Shown one piece after another: positions 7,615 through 15,814 of a stretch of DNA of 64,000 nt. The notes below the pieces were generated by a model, which saw only the letters and a program-made list of their open reading frames with translations, did no database searches and had not been told where the DNA came from. The translations under genes and the position numbers were made by a program. The DNA comes from Deltaproteobacteria bacterium (lineage in GTDB: Bacteria; Myxococcota_A; UBA9160; UBA6930): positions 1 to 64,000 of the forward strand of contig JAJDAP010000018.1 of assembly GCA_029261795.1 (NCBI GenBank), given 5' to 3'. Every line of letters begins with the position of its first letter. Position 1 is the first letter of the stretch.

Positions 7615-10126
7615 GACTGGACTCCTCCTGGACTGGGACGGGCTGACGCCGCTCATGGGCATCGCCCCGGTGACCGTCGGGGAACGCCATCGCGTCCCGG
7701 TAGAGATTCTCGAGGGCGTCGATAGCTCGCCCTCCGTCGTACTCCTCGCAAGCGACCCGGCGGCCTGCCTCGCCCATTGATTCACCCAGGTCGGGGTCGT
7801 CCACGAGGCGCTGGATCCGATCGGCCATGGCAACCGCGTCGCGCGGCTCCACCAGGAAACCGGTTTCTCCGTCGCGGACCATCTCTGGAATGCCTCCGAT
7901 ATGGGTTGCGACGACCGGCAGGCCGGTAGCCATCGCCTCAAGGATCGAGACCGGGTGGTTGTCGGGCCAGACCGAGGGGAGGACCGCGACATCCTGGCGC
8001 GCCAGCACCCGCGGGATCTTGTCGTTGGAGAGCGGCGCCGCGAGCTCGACGGATTCTGCGAGGCCCAGGTCGGCGATTCGGCGCCGGACTCGATCCGGTT
8101 CTTCGCACGGCCCACGGAGGGTCAGCCTCGCTCCGTAGACGTGCGTCATCGCTTCGAGCAGGACGGAGATGCCCTTGTGGTCGCCCACGTAGCCGTTGTA
8201 GCCGAGGCGGCAGGGGCCCCGCCGCCGCCGTCGGTGCCGATGCAGGCGTTCCGAGTCGACCCCGTAGGACAGCACCTCGATCTCCCGGTCTCGCAGGCCA
8301 CTCTCGCGGTAGCGCCCGGCGAGGTAGTGACTGGGCGCGGTGAATCGGGACACACGCGACAATGCCTCAAGTACTTCCGCATTGCGTCGCTGCGGGTGGA
8401 TCGGCAGATCCGAACCGATCCGGGGAAGACAGCTCGAGCAGTCCGGTCCGTTGCGGGCACAGAGGCTTCCGTCGTTCCTGGTCATCGTATTCTTCGGGCA
8501 GATCGCCCAGTAGTCGTGGAGGGTCATCACGACCGGAATCCCTTCGTTCCGGCTTCGCTCGATGATCTCGACACCCAGGCCAGCCAGGTTGTGCACGTGG
8601 ACCACGTCGGGTCGCCATTCGTCCAGCATTTCGCCGAAGAGTTGAGCGATTTCCGGTCGGTCATGATTCCGCTCCTCTGCCGACAGATCTTCCAGGCGAA
8701 GTGCCACGCGAGTGATCTTGATGGGCCCCTGCCGTTCCCGCACCGCCGCGTAGCGCGGAGCTCTCGGATCCAGACGGCCGGCGAAGACGCGGATCTCGTG
8801 GTTACGCGAGGCCAGGGCGCGCGCGTGTCGCTGCGCGATGATCTCGGCGCCGCCGATGAAGTAGGGGGGGAACAGGTTGCTCACATGGAGCACGCGCAGC
8901 CGATGCTTGGCACGCGCGGCGATCTGATGGGCCATCGTTTCGCCGATGAGGTTCCACCGATAGCGCGTACGGATGCGCTCACGTCCAGCGTCTACGAGCG
9001 AACGCGAAAGGGACGGGCTCGACAATACGCGCTCGACCGCTCCCGAAAGCGCAGCCGCGTCGCCGTACGGAACGGTGAGGCCGCCCTCCCCCAACACGGA
9101 CGGGACGGCGCCACCGTCGCAGCCAACCACCGGGGTACCGGCCGCCCAGGCTTCGAGGTAGACGATTCCGAACGACTCGTGCTCCGAAGGGAGCACCATC
9201 AGGTCTGCGGCCTGCAGCAGCTCAACCTTCTCGGCGTCGCTCACCTCTCCGAGATCCAGGACGCGAAGGCCCGGCTTCGCCTGGGGCCGCGCATCCCACC
9301 ACGCCCGAAACCAATCCGTCGACGGTCCTGCCAGTAGCAGTGCGATTTCGCGATGGTCCGCGAGCTTCTCGCAGGCGTCGAGAAGCATGCCGACGCCCTT
9401 CTGCTCTATCTTGCGTCCGAGGAAGAGGACGATATGCTGGGAGGGTGGGATTCCGAAACGCTCGCGGACGGTCCGCTGAGCCCGCGAGGGGTCGGACTCG
9501 CGGAAGGACGCCTCGTCGACGCCGCAGCCGGTCGTGACGATCCGCGACGAATCGACTCCGTGTGCAGCGATTGTCTCGCGTTCGTGTTCGCTGAGGACGA
9601 ACAGGCCCCGGGCCGCCTTCATGAGGCGGTAGTGGTGATCTCGCTCGTAGAACGGGTGACCCGGGTGGAAATAGGGGATCACGAACGTGGGCTTGCCGAG
9701 CACGTGCGCGATCCACTGCGCGATCGTGTTGTGCGGGTAGGGGATCGTGTGCAGCAGCACGGCGTCCGCCTCGCGAATCCGTGCGCCCATCTTCAGGTAC
9801 ATCTCCAGGGAGTGCGGCCCATAGAAGTAGACGCCGAGTCCCCGGTCGAGCAGCCACTTGTAGAGCGCGTGGTAGACCGTGTGATTGGGGATCGAGCGGC
9901 GATAGCGGCGCACCTGGACTCCGCCGTCGACGTCGATCGGCCCCAGCCGGAGCTGCCTCTGCTCGGGTTGGGGGTCCCTCCAGAATTCCTCCTCCTCGAT
10001 GATGTCGAGCGTCAGCACGGAAACCTCGTGACCGAGACCCACAAGCTGACGGCTGACCTCGCGACACCAGGTCTCTGCCCCTCCCACGGCCGGGGAGTAG
10101 CGCTGGATGACGTTCACTATACGCAC
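7607..10126 (-). CDS. double GT4 glycosyltransferase
   Basis: An 839-aa fusion of two GT-B, GT4-family glycosyltransferases. The first (1-410) begins with NVIQRYSPAVGGAETWCREV and carries the C-terminal donor motif PSEHESFGIVYLEAWAAGTP. The second (413-835) begins RVLHVSNLFPPYFIGGAEII and ends with PSVWPDNHPVSILEAMATGLP. The usual GT4 length is ~380-420 aa, so both halves are full. Start GTG at 10126 is preceded by GGAGGA. Cytoplasmic, probably adding two successive sugars of the exported polysaccharide from nucleotide-sugar donors; linkage and sugars cannot be told from sequence. Confidence 0.92.
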   Translation of the reverse strand: MRIVNVIQRYSPAVGGAETWCREVSRQLVGLGHEVSVLTLDIIEEEEFWRDPQPEQRQLRLGPIDVDGGVQVRRYRRSIPNHTVYHALYKWLLDRGLGVYFYGPHSLEMYLKMGARIREADAVLLHTIPYPHNTIAQWIAHVLGKPTFVIPYFHPGHPFYERDHHYRLMKAARGLFVLSEHERETIAAHGVDSSRIVTTGCGVDEASFRESDPSRAQRTVRERFGIPPSQHIVLFLGRKIEQKGVGMLLDACEKLADHREIALLLAGPSTDWFRAWWDARPQAKPGLRVLDLGEVSDAEKVELLQAADLMVLPSEHESFGIVYLEAWAAGTPVVGCDGGAVPSVLGEGGLTVPYGDAAALSGAVERVLSSPSLSRSLVDAGRERIRTRYRWNLIGETMAHQIAARAKHRLRVLHVSNLFPPYFIGGAEIIAQRHARALASRNHEIRVFAGRLDPRAPRYAAVRERQGPIKITRVALRLEDLSAEERNHDRPEIAQLFGEMLDEWRPDVVHVHNLAGLGVEIIERSRNEGIPVVMTLHDYWAICPKNTMTRNDGSLCARNGPDCSSCLPRIGSDLPIHPQRRNAEVLEALSRVSRFTAPSHYLAGRYRESGLRDREIEVLSYGVDSERLHRHRRRRRGPCRLGYNGYVGDHKGISVLLEAMTHVYGARLTLRGPCEEPDRVRRRIADLGLAESVELAAPLSNDKIPRVLARQDVAVLPSVWPDNHPVSILEAMATGLPVVATHIGGIPEMVRDGETGFLVEPRDAVAMADRIQRLVDDPDLGESMGEAGRRVACEEYDGGRAIDALENLYRDAMAFPDGHRGDAHERRQPVPVQEESSHV

Positions 10127-10644
10127 GGCGCAGGCTCCTCCAGGCGCTGCAAGATTTCCAGCGAATGCCAGTCGCTGTCCCGCGTCTGCTCCCGCGCGAT
10201 CCAGGTGATCTGCCAGAGTCCGCTGCGCGCGCCTTCTGCTGCGACCTTCTCGAGCGGTACCGCGCGGGGTGCGCGCCCGTCGTCCATCGCGAGCTCGCCG
10301 CCGCCGAGCCAGTCGAACCGGAGCTCGAGCTCGTGCACGAACCGGCCCTGCAGCTCGACATCGGCGCAGCCGAATCCCAGGTGTTGCAGCGCCCGTCCGG
10401 GCTCGGCGATGTGGTTGAAGTCAAATACCAGCCGCACCAGGCCGTGGCGTCGCCGCGGGTTCATCAGCCGCGCCCGATAGACGGCCCACTCGCCGGGCCG
10501 AGCGAGCGCCCGCTGGGCATGGAGTGAGGCGAAGCAGACGTCCACGTCGTCATGCCTCCAGTCGTTGCTCGCGATGCGAACGAGGGCGCGCAGCACGGAG
10601 CTCGCATCGTGACGAAGGGTCTGGAGCAGCGTCCAGACAGTCAT
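10117..10644 (-). CDS. 175-aa protein of unknown function in the polysaccharide operon
   Basis: Starts at ATG 10644, overlapping the Wzt stop in an ATGA, and overlaps the next GT start by 10 nt. No recognised domain. After an N-terminal helix it alternates hydrophobic and polar residues in beta-strand style (GEWAVYRARLMNP, VRLVFDFNHIAEP, HELELRFDWLGGG, GLWQITWIARE). No signal peptide or membrane segment. The predicted all-beta character and its place right after Wzt make a carbohydrate-binding or accessory recognition role possible, but this is inference. Confidence 0.8.
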   Translation of the reverse strand: MTVWTLLQTLRHDASSVLRALVRIASNDWRHDDVDVCFASLHAQRALARPGEWAVYRARLMNPRRRHGLVRLVFDFNHIAEPGRALQHLGFGCADVELQGRFVHELELRFDWLGGGELAMDDGRAPRAVPLEKVAAEGARSGLWQITWIAREQTRDSDWHSLEILQRLEEPAPCV

Positions 10645-11882
10645 GAGTGCCCTCCTCTCGCTTCCGTGCCGGACGTCAGGTGGGCGCGGGCCGGCAGGTA
10701 GGTCGAGCCAACGAAGGGAGCCTCGTCGCCAGGGATCACCTGGAACACCGAGACGCGATCCCACCAGTCGTAGCTTCCCTCCAGGTGAACGGAGCCCGCG
10801 TGGAGGGCGACCGTCAGGCTGTAGGCACCCACTCCGAGGCTCGCGGGAAGCTCGAAGTGAGCATGGAACGGTTTTCCGGCATCGACCGCGACGTCTCGGA
10901 AACCGAGATGATGGGTATTGGTGCCGAAGATCTCGGTGCCGGCGCGATCCCGGATCGAGATCCCCACCGTCAGGTCTTCGACCGATTCGTGGGCCCGGCC
11001 CGAGACCTCCACGGTCATGCGGGAACCGACCGGGAACACGTCGCTGGGCCGCGAGCCGTCGCCCAGCGCGACGTCCTCGACACTGGCGCGACCGTCCCCC
11101 GAGCGCGTCGAGGCACGCGGGCCGTGCCGAGCGACGCGGATCCTGTCGTCCTTGCTGCGCCGGGCCACCATGGCGTTGTAGTAGTCGAGTACCTCGTCAG
11201 GTGGGCCGTGGCGAACCAGCAGACCCTCCTCGAGAAGAAGTGCGCGGTCACAGATCGCGCGCACGACGGCCGCATCGTGCGAGACGAGCAGCACCGTGGT
11301 GCCGAGCTCGCGGAAGCTGCGGATTCGCATCATGCACTTTTGCTGGAAATAGGCGTCCCCGACCGCGAGGGCCTCGTCGATCAGGAGGACGTCGGGGCGG
11401 ACGGCGGTCGCGAGGCTGAAGGCGAGCCGGAGCTGCATGCCCGTGGAGAGCGTGCGGACCGGATCGTCCAGGCTGCAGCCGACTTCGGCGAAGTCGAGGA
11501 TTCCCGGGAGCAGCGCGTCGACTTCGGCCGGCCCGAGTCCGAGCAGACCGCCGGCTGCAAAGAGGTTGGACCTGCCAGAGAAGTCGGGGTGGAAGCCGAG
11601 GCCCAGCCGAAGCGGCGCAAGCCTGCCCGCCGTCTCGACTGTGCCCTCGCTCGGCGCGAGAGCGCCGGAGATGAGGTCGAGCAGCGTGCTCTTGCCGGCG
11701 CCGTTCGCGCCGACGAGGCCGAGCGCCTCTCCCGGTGCCGCATCGAAACTGATGCCCCGTACCGCCCAGCGTTCCTGGTGGCGTCGGCGTCTCCCCAGCG
11801 TGGCCCATTCGCGCAGGCGATCCCCGGGGCGTTGGTAGTGCTTGTAGCGCTTTCCGACGCGCTCGACGCGAAGCCTCTGCAT
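10641..11882 (-). CDS. wzt: polysaccharide ABC exporter ATPase with C-terminal cargo domain
   Basis: A 413-aa Wzt-type ATPase. Walker A GANGAGKS at 58-65, signature STGMQ at 146-150, Walker B VLLIDE at 165-170 and His in LVSHD. The ABC domain ends near 240. Residues 265-413 form an extra beta-rich domain (VGSRMTVEVSGRAHE, VGISIRDRAGTEIFGTN, GAYSLTVALH) that matches the Wzt C-terminal carbohydrate-binding domain, which in E. coli O9a recognises the modified chain end. ATG at 11882 shares one base with the Wzm stop. Works with the permease encoded just before it. Confidence 0.94.
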   Translation of the reverse strand: MQRLRVERVGKRYKHYQRPGDRLREWATLGRRRRHQERWAVRGISFDAAPGEALGLVGANGAGKSTLLDLISGALAPSEGTVETAGRLAPLRLGLGFHPDFSGRSNLFAAGGLLGLGPAEVDALLPGILDFAEVGCSLDDPVRTLSTGMQLRLAFSLATAVRPDVLLIDEALAVGDAYFQQKCMMRIRSFRELGTTVLLVSHDAAVVRAICDRALLLEEGLLVRHGPPDEVLDYYNAMVARRSKDDRIRVARHGPRASTRSGDGRASVEDVALGDGSRPSDVFPVGSRMTVEVSGRAHESVEDLTVGISIRDRAGTEIFGTNTHHLGFRDVAVDAGKPFHAHFELPASLGVGAYSLTVALHAGSVHLEGSYDWWDRVSVFQVIPGDEAPFVGSTYLPARAHLTSGTEARGGHS

Positions 11883-12667
11883 CAGAGCTCGTCCTGGAGG
11901 TCTGCATTCAGCGTGCGGAAGACGATCCATGAGAGCAGCCCGACTCCGAGCGACACGGCAGCCGCGGGTGCGACGCTCCACCAATCCGGCCATTGACCGG
12001 AAAGTACGATGCGCTGATACCCGGAAAGGATCGGCAGCATCGGGTTCCAGACGAGCACACGCCGCAGCGCCTCCGGAACGATCTCGAGGGGATAGACGAC
12101 GGGGGTCAGCCAGAACCAGAACTGCATCAGGATCGGGACGATCTGGCCCACGTCGTGAAAGAAGACGTTGAGCGTTCCCGCAAGGATGCCCAGCCCCAGC
12201 CCCAACATCACCTGGCACGCGAACAACGGAAGCGCCCCGAGTGTCGCTAGCCCAGGCCAGCGATCGAGCGATACCAGGAGCACCATGAAGACTGCGCCAA
12301 CGAACGCGAAGCGGATGGTCGAGCTGCCGAGGAGCGAGAGCGGGAGCAAGGAGCGCGGGAAGCGCGGGCCCTTCAGCAAGGGGGCGTGCTCCTGGAACAG
12401 GTTCTGACCGCGTGCGACCAACTCGGCGAAGTGGTTCCAGGCGATCAGGCCGGCGCACAGGTAGAGCGCATAGGCCAGGCGGTCGGAGTCTCCGGGCAGT
12501 TTCGCGCGGAGAATCTCCGCGAAGACCGCGACGTAGATCAGGATCTGGATCGCTGGGTTGATCACGAGCCACGCGTTGCCCCAGAGTGCCCGCACCGAGC
12601 GGACCTCGAGATCCCGTCGCACCAGGCTCTGCGCGAGACCGCGCCAGCGCCAGAGTTCTCGAATCAT
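11882..12667 (-). CDS. wzm: polysaccharide ABC exporter permease
   Basis: A 261-aa ABC-2 type inner-membrane permease with about six hydrophobic helices (for example NPAIQILIYVAVFAEIL, FVGAVFMVLLVSL, VAPAAAVSLGVGLLSWIVF) and the family's MQFWFWLTPVVYPLEIVP segment. Length is typical of Wzm/KpsM proteins. ATG at 12667 overlaps the preceding glycosyltransferase stop (ATGA). With Wzt it should move the lipid-linked polysaccharide across the inner membrane. Confidence 0.94.
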   Translation of the reverse strand: MIRELWRWRGLAQSLVRRDLEVRSVRALWGNAWLVINPAIQILIYVAVFAEILRAKLPGDSDRLAYALYLCAGLIAWNHFAELVARGQNLFQEHAPLLKGPRFPRSLLPLSLLGSSTIRFAFVGAVFMVLLVSLDRWPGLATLGALPLFACQVMLGLGLGILAGTLNVFFHDVGQIVPILMQFWFWLTPVVYPLEIVPEALRRVLVWNPMLPILSGYQRIVLSGQWPDWWSVAPAAAVSLGVGLLSWIVFRTLNADLQDEL

Positions 12668-13839
12668 CGGGTGCCCGCCGCGTCCTCGATCGCGCCTAGC
12701 GATGCGTCAACTGGAGCCGAGCGCCATTCTGGCTGTTGTGCCACGGCTCGCCGATAGACTTCGATCGTTTCACTTGCAACGTCATCCCAGCTGCGGCTCA
12801 CAGCCAATCTTCTCCCCTTCGTGATCAGCCTCCCCCGGAGGTCTTTACTGACGAGCAGGCGCTGGATCGCCGCCGCGAGCGTCTCTTCTCGCGCCAGGTC
12901 AAACTGGAGACTGGCGCCAGCATAGATCTCGCCTAACGACGAGTGGCCGGGCACGACCACGGGCGCGCCACAGGCCATCGCCTCGAGGGGCGGTAGGCCA
13001 AAGCCCTCGTAGCGGGACGGGTAGACGAACATCGCGCACAGGCTGTAGAGCACGGAGACTTCCGCGTCGCCCGGCGCATCGATGAAGATCAGGTCGCGTC
13101 CGACGCGTAGGCCTTCGCTTACGGCCAGCTGCTCGAGGGTGCGCACATAGCTGCCCTCACCGGTCCCCGCTACGACCAGGGCAAACTCCTGGTTCTCGCG
13201 GCGGATGCGGCGGATCGCGCGAATGAGCAGCGGGAGTTGCTTGCGCGGCTCGACGGCTCCGAGATACAACGCGAAGCGATTCGGCAGCCCGTGCCGGGCC
13301 CGAGTCGCTGCCAGCACCTTCGGGCACGAGACGCGCTGGAACCGGCGACTGGCTGCGAGGTAGACGACATCGATCTTGTCCTTCGAGATGCCGTAGTGGC
13401 GGACGAGGTCCCTCTTCGTGCAATCGGAATCCGCGATGACACGCGCGGCTCGACGGCAGAGATGAGGCAGCAGTCGATGGCGGAGCCGCCGCGAGAAAGG
13501 ATGCATCTCGGGGAAGAGCTTCACCGTCAGGTCGTGGACCGTGACCACCGTGGGCGCTCGCGCGAGGAGCGGGGTCGAGTAGTTCAGGCCGTGGAACAGC
13601 TGGGCTCCGCCTACCCCTCGACCCAGATCCCATCCGAGCGAGCGGGCTCGAGAGCGGGAGATCTCCCATCGCATGTTCGGACCGATCGCTGGCAACCGAT
13701 CATGGCCACCATGGGCGATGTGGAAGACGTACTGGTTTCTTGAATCGACCCGCGAGAGGGCCCCGATCATCTCCTGCGTGTAGCGTGCGATGCCCCCGAA
13801 GGGCGTAGCCAGGGCGCGAGCGTCGATAGCGATCTTCAA
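12664..13839 (-). CDS. GT4 family glycosyltransferase, first gene of the operon
   Basis: A 391-aa GT-B enzyme: N-terminal MKIAIDARALATPFGGIARY is the usual GT4 opening, LYLGAVEPRKQL marks the start of the donor half, and PSRYEGFGLPPLEAMACGAP carries the conserved E-x7-E donor motif. TTG at 13839 is the start, with GGAGG 8 nt upstream; no ATG gives a full N-terminus. It heads the six-gene polysaccharide operon, in which every junction overlaps except the outer ends. Confidence 0.92.
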   Translation of the reverse strand: MKIAIDARALATPFGGIARYTQEMIGALSRVDSRNQYVFHIAHGGHDRLPAIGPNMRWEISRSRARSLGWDLGRGVGGAQLFHGLNYSTPLLARAPTVVTVHDLTVKLFPEMHPFSRRLRHRLLPHLCRRAARVIADSDCTKRDLVRHYGISKDKIDVVYLAASRRFQRVSCPKVLAATRARHGLPNRFALYLGAVEPRKQLPLLIRAIRRIRRENQEFALVVAGTGEGSYVRTLEQLAVSEGLRVGRDLIFIDAPGDAEVSVLYSLCAMFVYPSRYEGFGLPPLEAMACGAPVVVPGHSSLGEIYAGASLQFDLAREETLAAAIQRLLVSKDLRGRLITKGRRLAVSRSWDDVASETIEVYRRAVAQQPEWRSAPVDASLGAIEDAAGTR

Positions 13840-14915
13840 GCTTCAGTCCTCCTTGGGATCACTTCGAACTCACCGCGAACGGCACGCGCGCTGTGATGGA
13901 AAGGGTGGGCGCCACGTCTTCTCTCGCGCTGATCCCCGAGAGCAGCCCGAGCCCCGCGCGTCCCGCGAGTTCGCGCCGGGTGCGCGCTTTCAGGTTGCGG
14001 CTGTGGGACCCAACGTCGCCCGCGGGCGAGTGGAACGCGGGGGCGAGGCTCGCCAGGAGGTGGGCGGGGACACCGAACAGGCCGGGCGCGATCCCAAGAG
14101 GAAGCCAGTTGCGACCACTGCGACTCGAAATGGGCCGCCCGCCCCTTCTTGGAGTCGCCAACTTTCCTGCCGTGATCTCTTCCCTGTTGCGCACCCGTGT
14201 CTCCAAGTTGCCGCCTTGTTGCGGCCTCTCGGAGGGGGCAGCGGGTACCTTGAGGAGTTCCGACGCCCTGCGTGTTTAATTTGTCCGTTGGTCCGTAGAA
14301 CTACGGTGCGTGCGCTCGCCTATCGCGGCCTACATGCTATTCGCTCGCCGCGGGGTTCCAGGGAGCCTCTCGTCGCGATCAGGAAGCTCAAGAGGAAGCG
14401 TGACGCCTGGGCCACAGGTTCGCGCTCAGGCGCCGACAGGAGGCGGATAGGGCATTCAAGCTGCGTCTTAGCTCGAGGTCAGGGTATCGACGCTATGCCA
14501 AGCCACTATCGAGCCGCAGGGGGCGACGCGAGTCTGGTTGCGATATCTCCGTTCCCTGGCTCGCCGTCGCCGCGATCGACATCTCCCTGGTCGAGGTCCC
14601 GCAGCGCTGACGTGTGGACGGGAAGGCGAGCTCGGCGAGCCGCGCAGCGATCGTTTCGCCGCTGTGGACCGTACTCCGTGGCTTCCAGGAGCCACTGTCC
14701 GTATTGCTACGGGATCGATGCATTTCTTCACGGGATTTGCTCGCACTTGCGCCCAGCCGATGAGCCTCGAGGGAGAGCGCCGCGGAAGCTGATCCGATGA
14801 TCGTCTAGGCCACTGCCGGTGGCCGCGCAGCGGCGCCGGAGACTTCGAGTGGCACACGAGCAAGGAAGGGGCAGGTCGAACATGGACGCGAAGGGCGCAT
14901 CCGTCGCGGAGCGAG
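13840..14915. other. 1.1-kb stretch without a recognisable gene
   Basis: Upstream of the polysaccharide operon and downstream-facing toward a kinase relic. Frames on both strands are open because of high GC, but none has a start with a ribosome-binding site and a protein-like sequence together. A short dyad CCGTAG-AA-CTACGG lies near 14294-14307. The polysaccharide operon's promoter should lie in the left part, but I could not assign it. Confidence 0.5.
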
Positions 14916-15692
14916 TTGGATGAGGGTGATGCCCGGGGCCGACCAACTGAGATCTTGGAAGCCCTGCCGGACGGAGTCGGCCTGTACGACGCCGAGGGCC
15001 AGCTGGTCATCTTCAACGCCGAGTACGGGGAGGGAATCCTGTCGGACGTCGTCCGGCCGGCCGTCCGCTTCGAAGATATCGTGCGTGCGGCGATCGACCG
15101 CAAGCTGCTACCAGTCCCCGGCGGACACGTGGAAGCCTATGTCCGCTCGCTGCTCGAGGAGCGTCGCGCCGGGGACACCGAGAGCGTCGTGCGGATCAGC
15201 GACGATCGGTGGATGCTGTCTCGCACTCGTCGCACCACCACCGGAGGGCTTCTGTGCGTTCGAAGCGATTTCACGCAGGTCGTCCGGTCGCAACGAGAGC
15301 GGCTCGGCCAAGAGAGCGGGAAGAACGAGGCGCTCAGGACGGAGATCGAGCAGCGGCGACGAATCGAGCAGGAGCTGCGCACCAGCGAGGCGCGCCATCG
15401 CGTGCTATGCGAGTACGCGCTCGACGAGCAGGCCGAGGCGCTGTTCGGCTACGCGAGGGAAGAGCTCCTGGGAAGGCTGCCCGAGATCCTGGTTCCGGAG
15501 CGCTCGAGGGGAACGCACGTCGCGCTCCGGCAGGAGGCCACCAGCCGTGCCGTCCGGCACCAGATGGGATCTGGCCGCCGGGTCCATGCTCTTCGCAAGG
15601 ACGGTTCCGAGGTTCCCGTCGACGGCGGCCACATCTGGCTGGAGTCAGCTTCGGGAGCCGGCTCGACGTTCTGCTTCAACCTCCCGGGCTGA
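14916..15692 (+). pseudogene. PAS sensor kinase with the kinase core deleted
   Basis: The 258-codon frame (TTG at 14916, GGAG 4 nt upstream) starts with a PAS domain (ALPDGVGLYDAEGQLVIFN, to about 105), a coiled coil (ESGKNEALRTEIEQRRRIEQ) and a shortened second PAS domain (DEQAEALFGYAREELLGRLP to RKDGSEVPVD). It then jumps directly to HIWLESASGAGSTFCFNLPG, which is the last strand-and-turn of an HATPase_c domain. The HisKA domain and most of the ATPase are gone, with the frame preserved. I infer an internal deletion in a former PAS-PAS-kinase gene. A PAS-only protein could still be made. Confidence 0.65.
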
Positions 15693-15814
15693 GCTTCGTC
15701 GACCAGGCCAGGAGCGATCGCGCGATGTTCCAATCCGTCTAGGTGCAACTTGTCTTGACGGTGCGTAGTAAGGCGGATCCCGCTCCATCCCGGCCGTGCC
15801 GATAGCCCTCCAAT

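Noticed and set aside
7614-8115. N-terminal extension of the methyltransferase gene
   Set aside because: The frame is open but overlaps the GT gene and is Ser/Arg-rich; the ATG at 7614 has an AGGAGGA site.
11883-12572. N-terminal extension of the Wzt gene
   Set aside because: It lies in the Wzm gene on the same strand in another frame; the ATG at 11882 gives a normal Wzt N-terminus.
13859-14206. 115-aa minus-strand frame upstream of the polysaccharide operon
   Set aside because: No SD, no domain, and composition like the shadow frames nearby.
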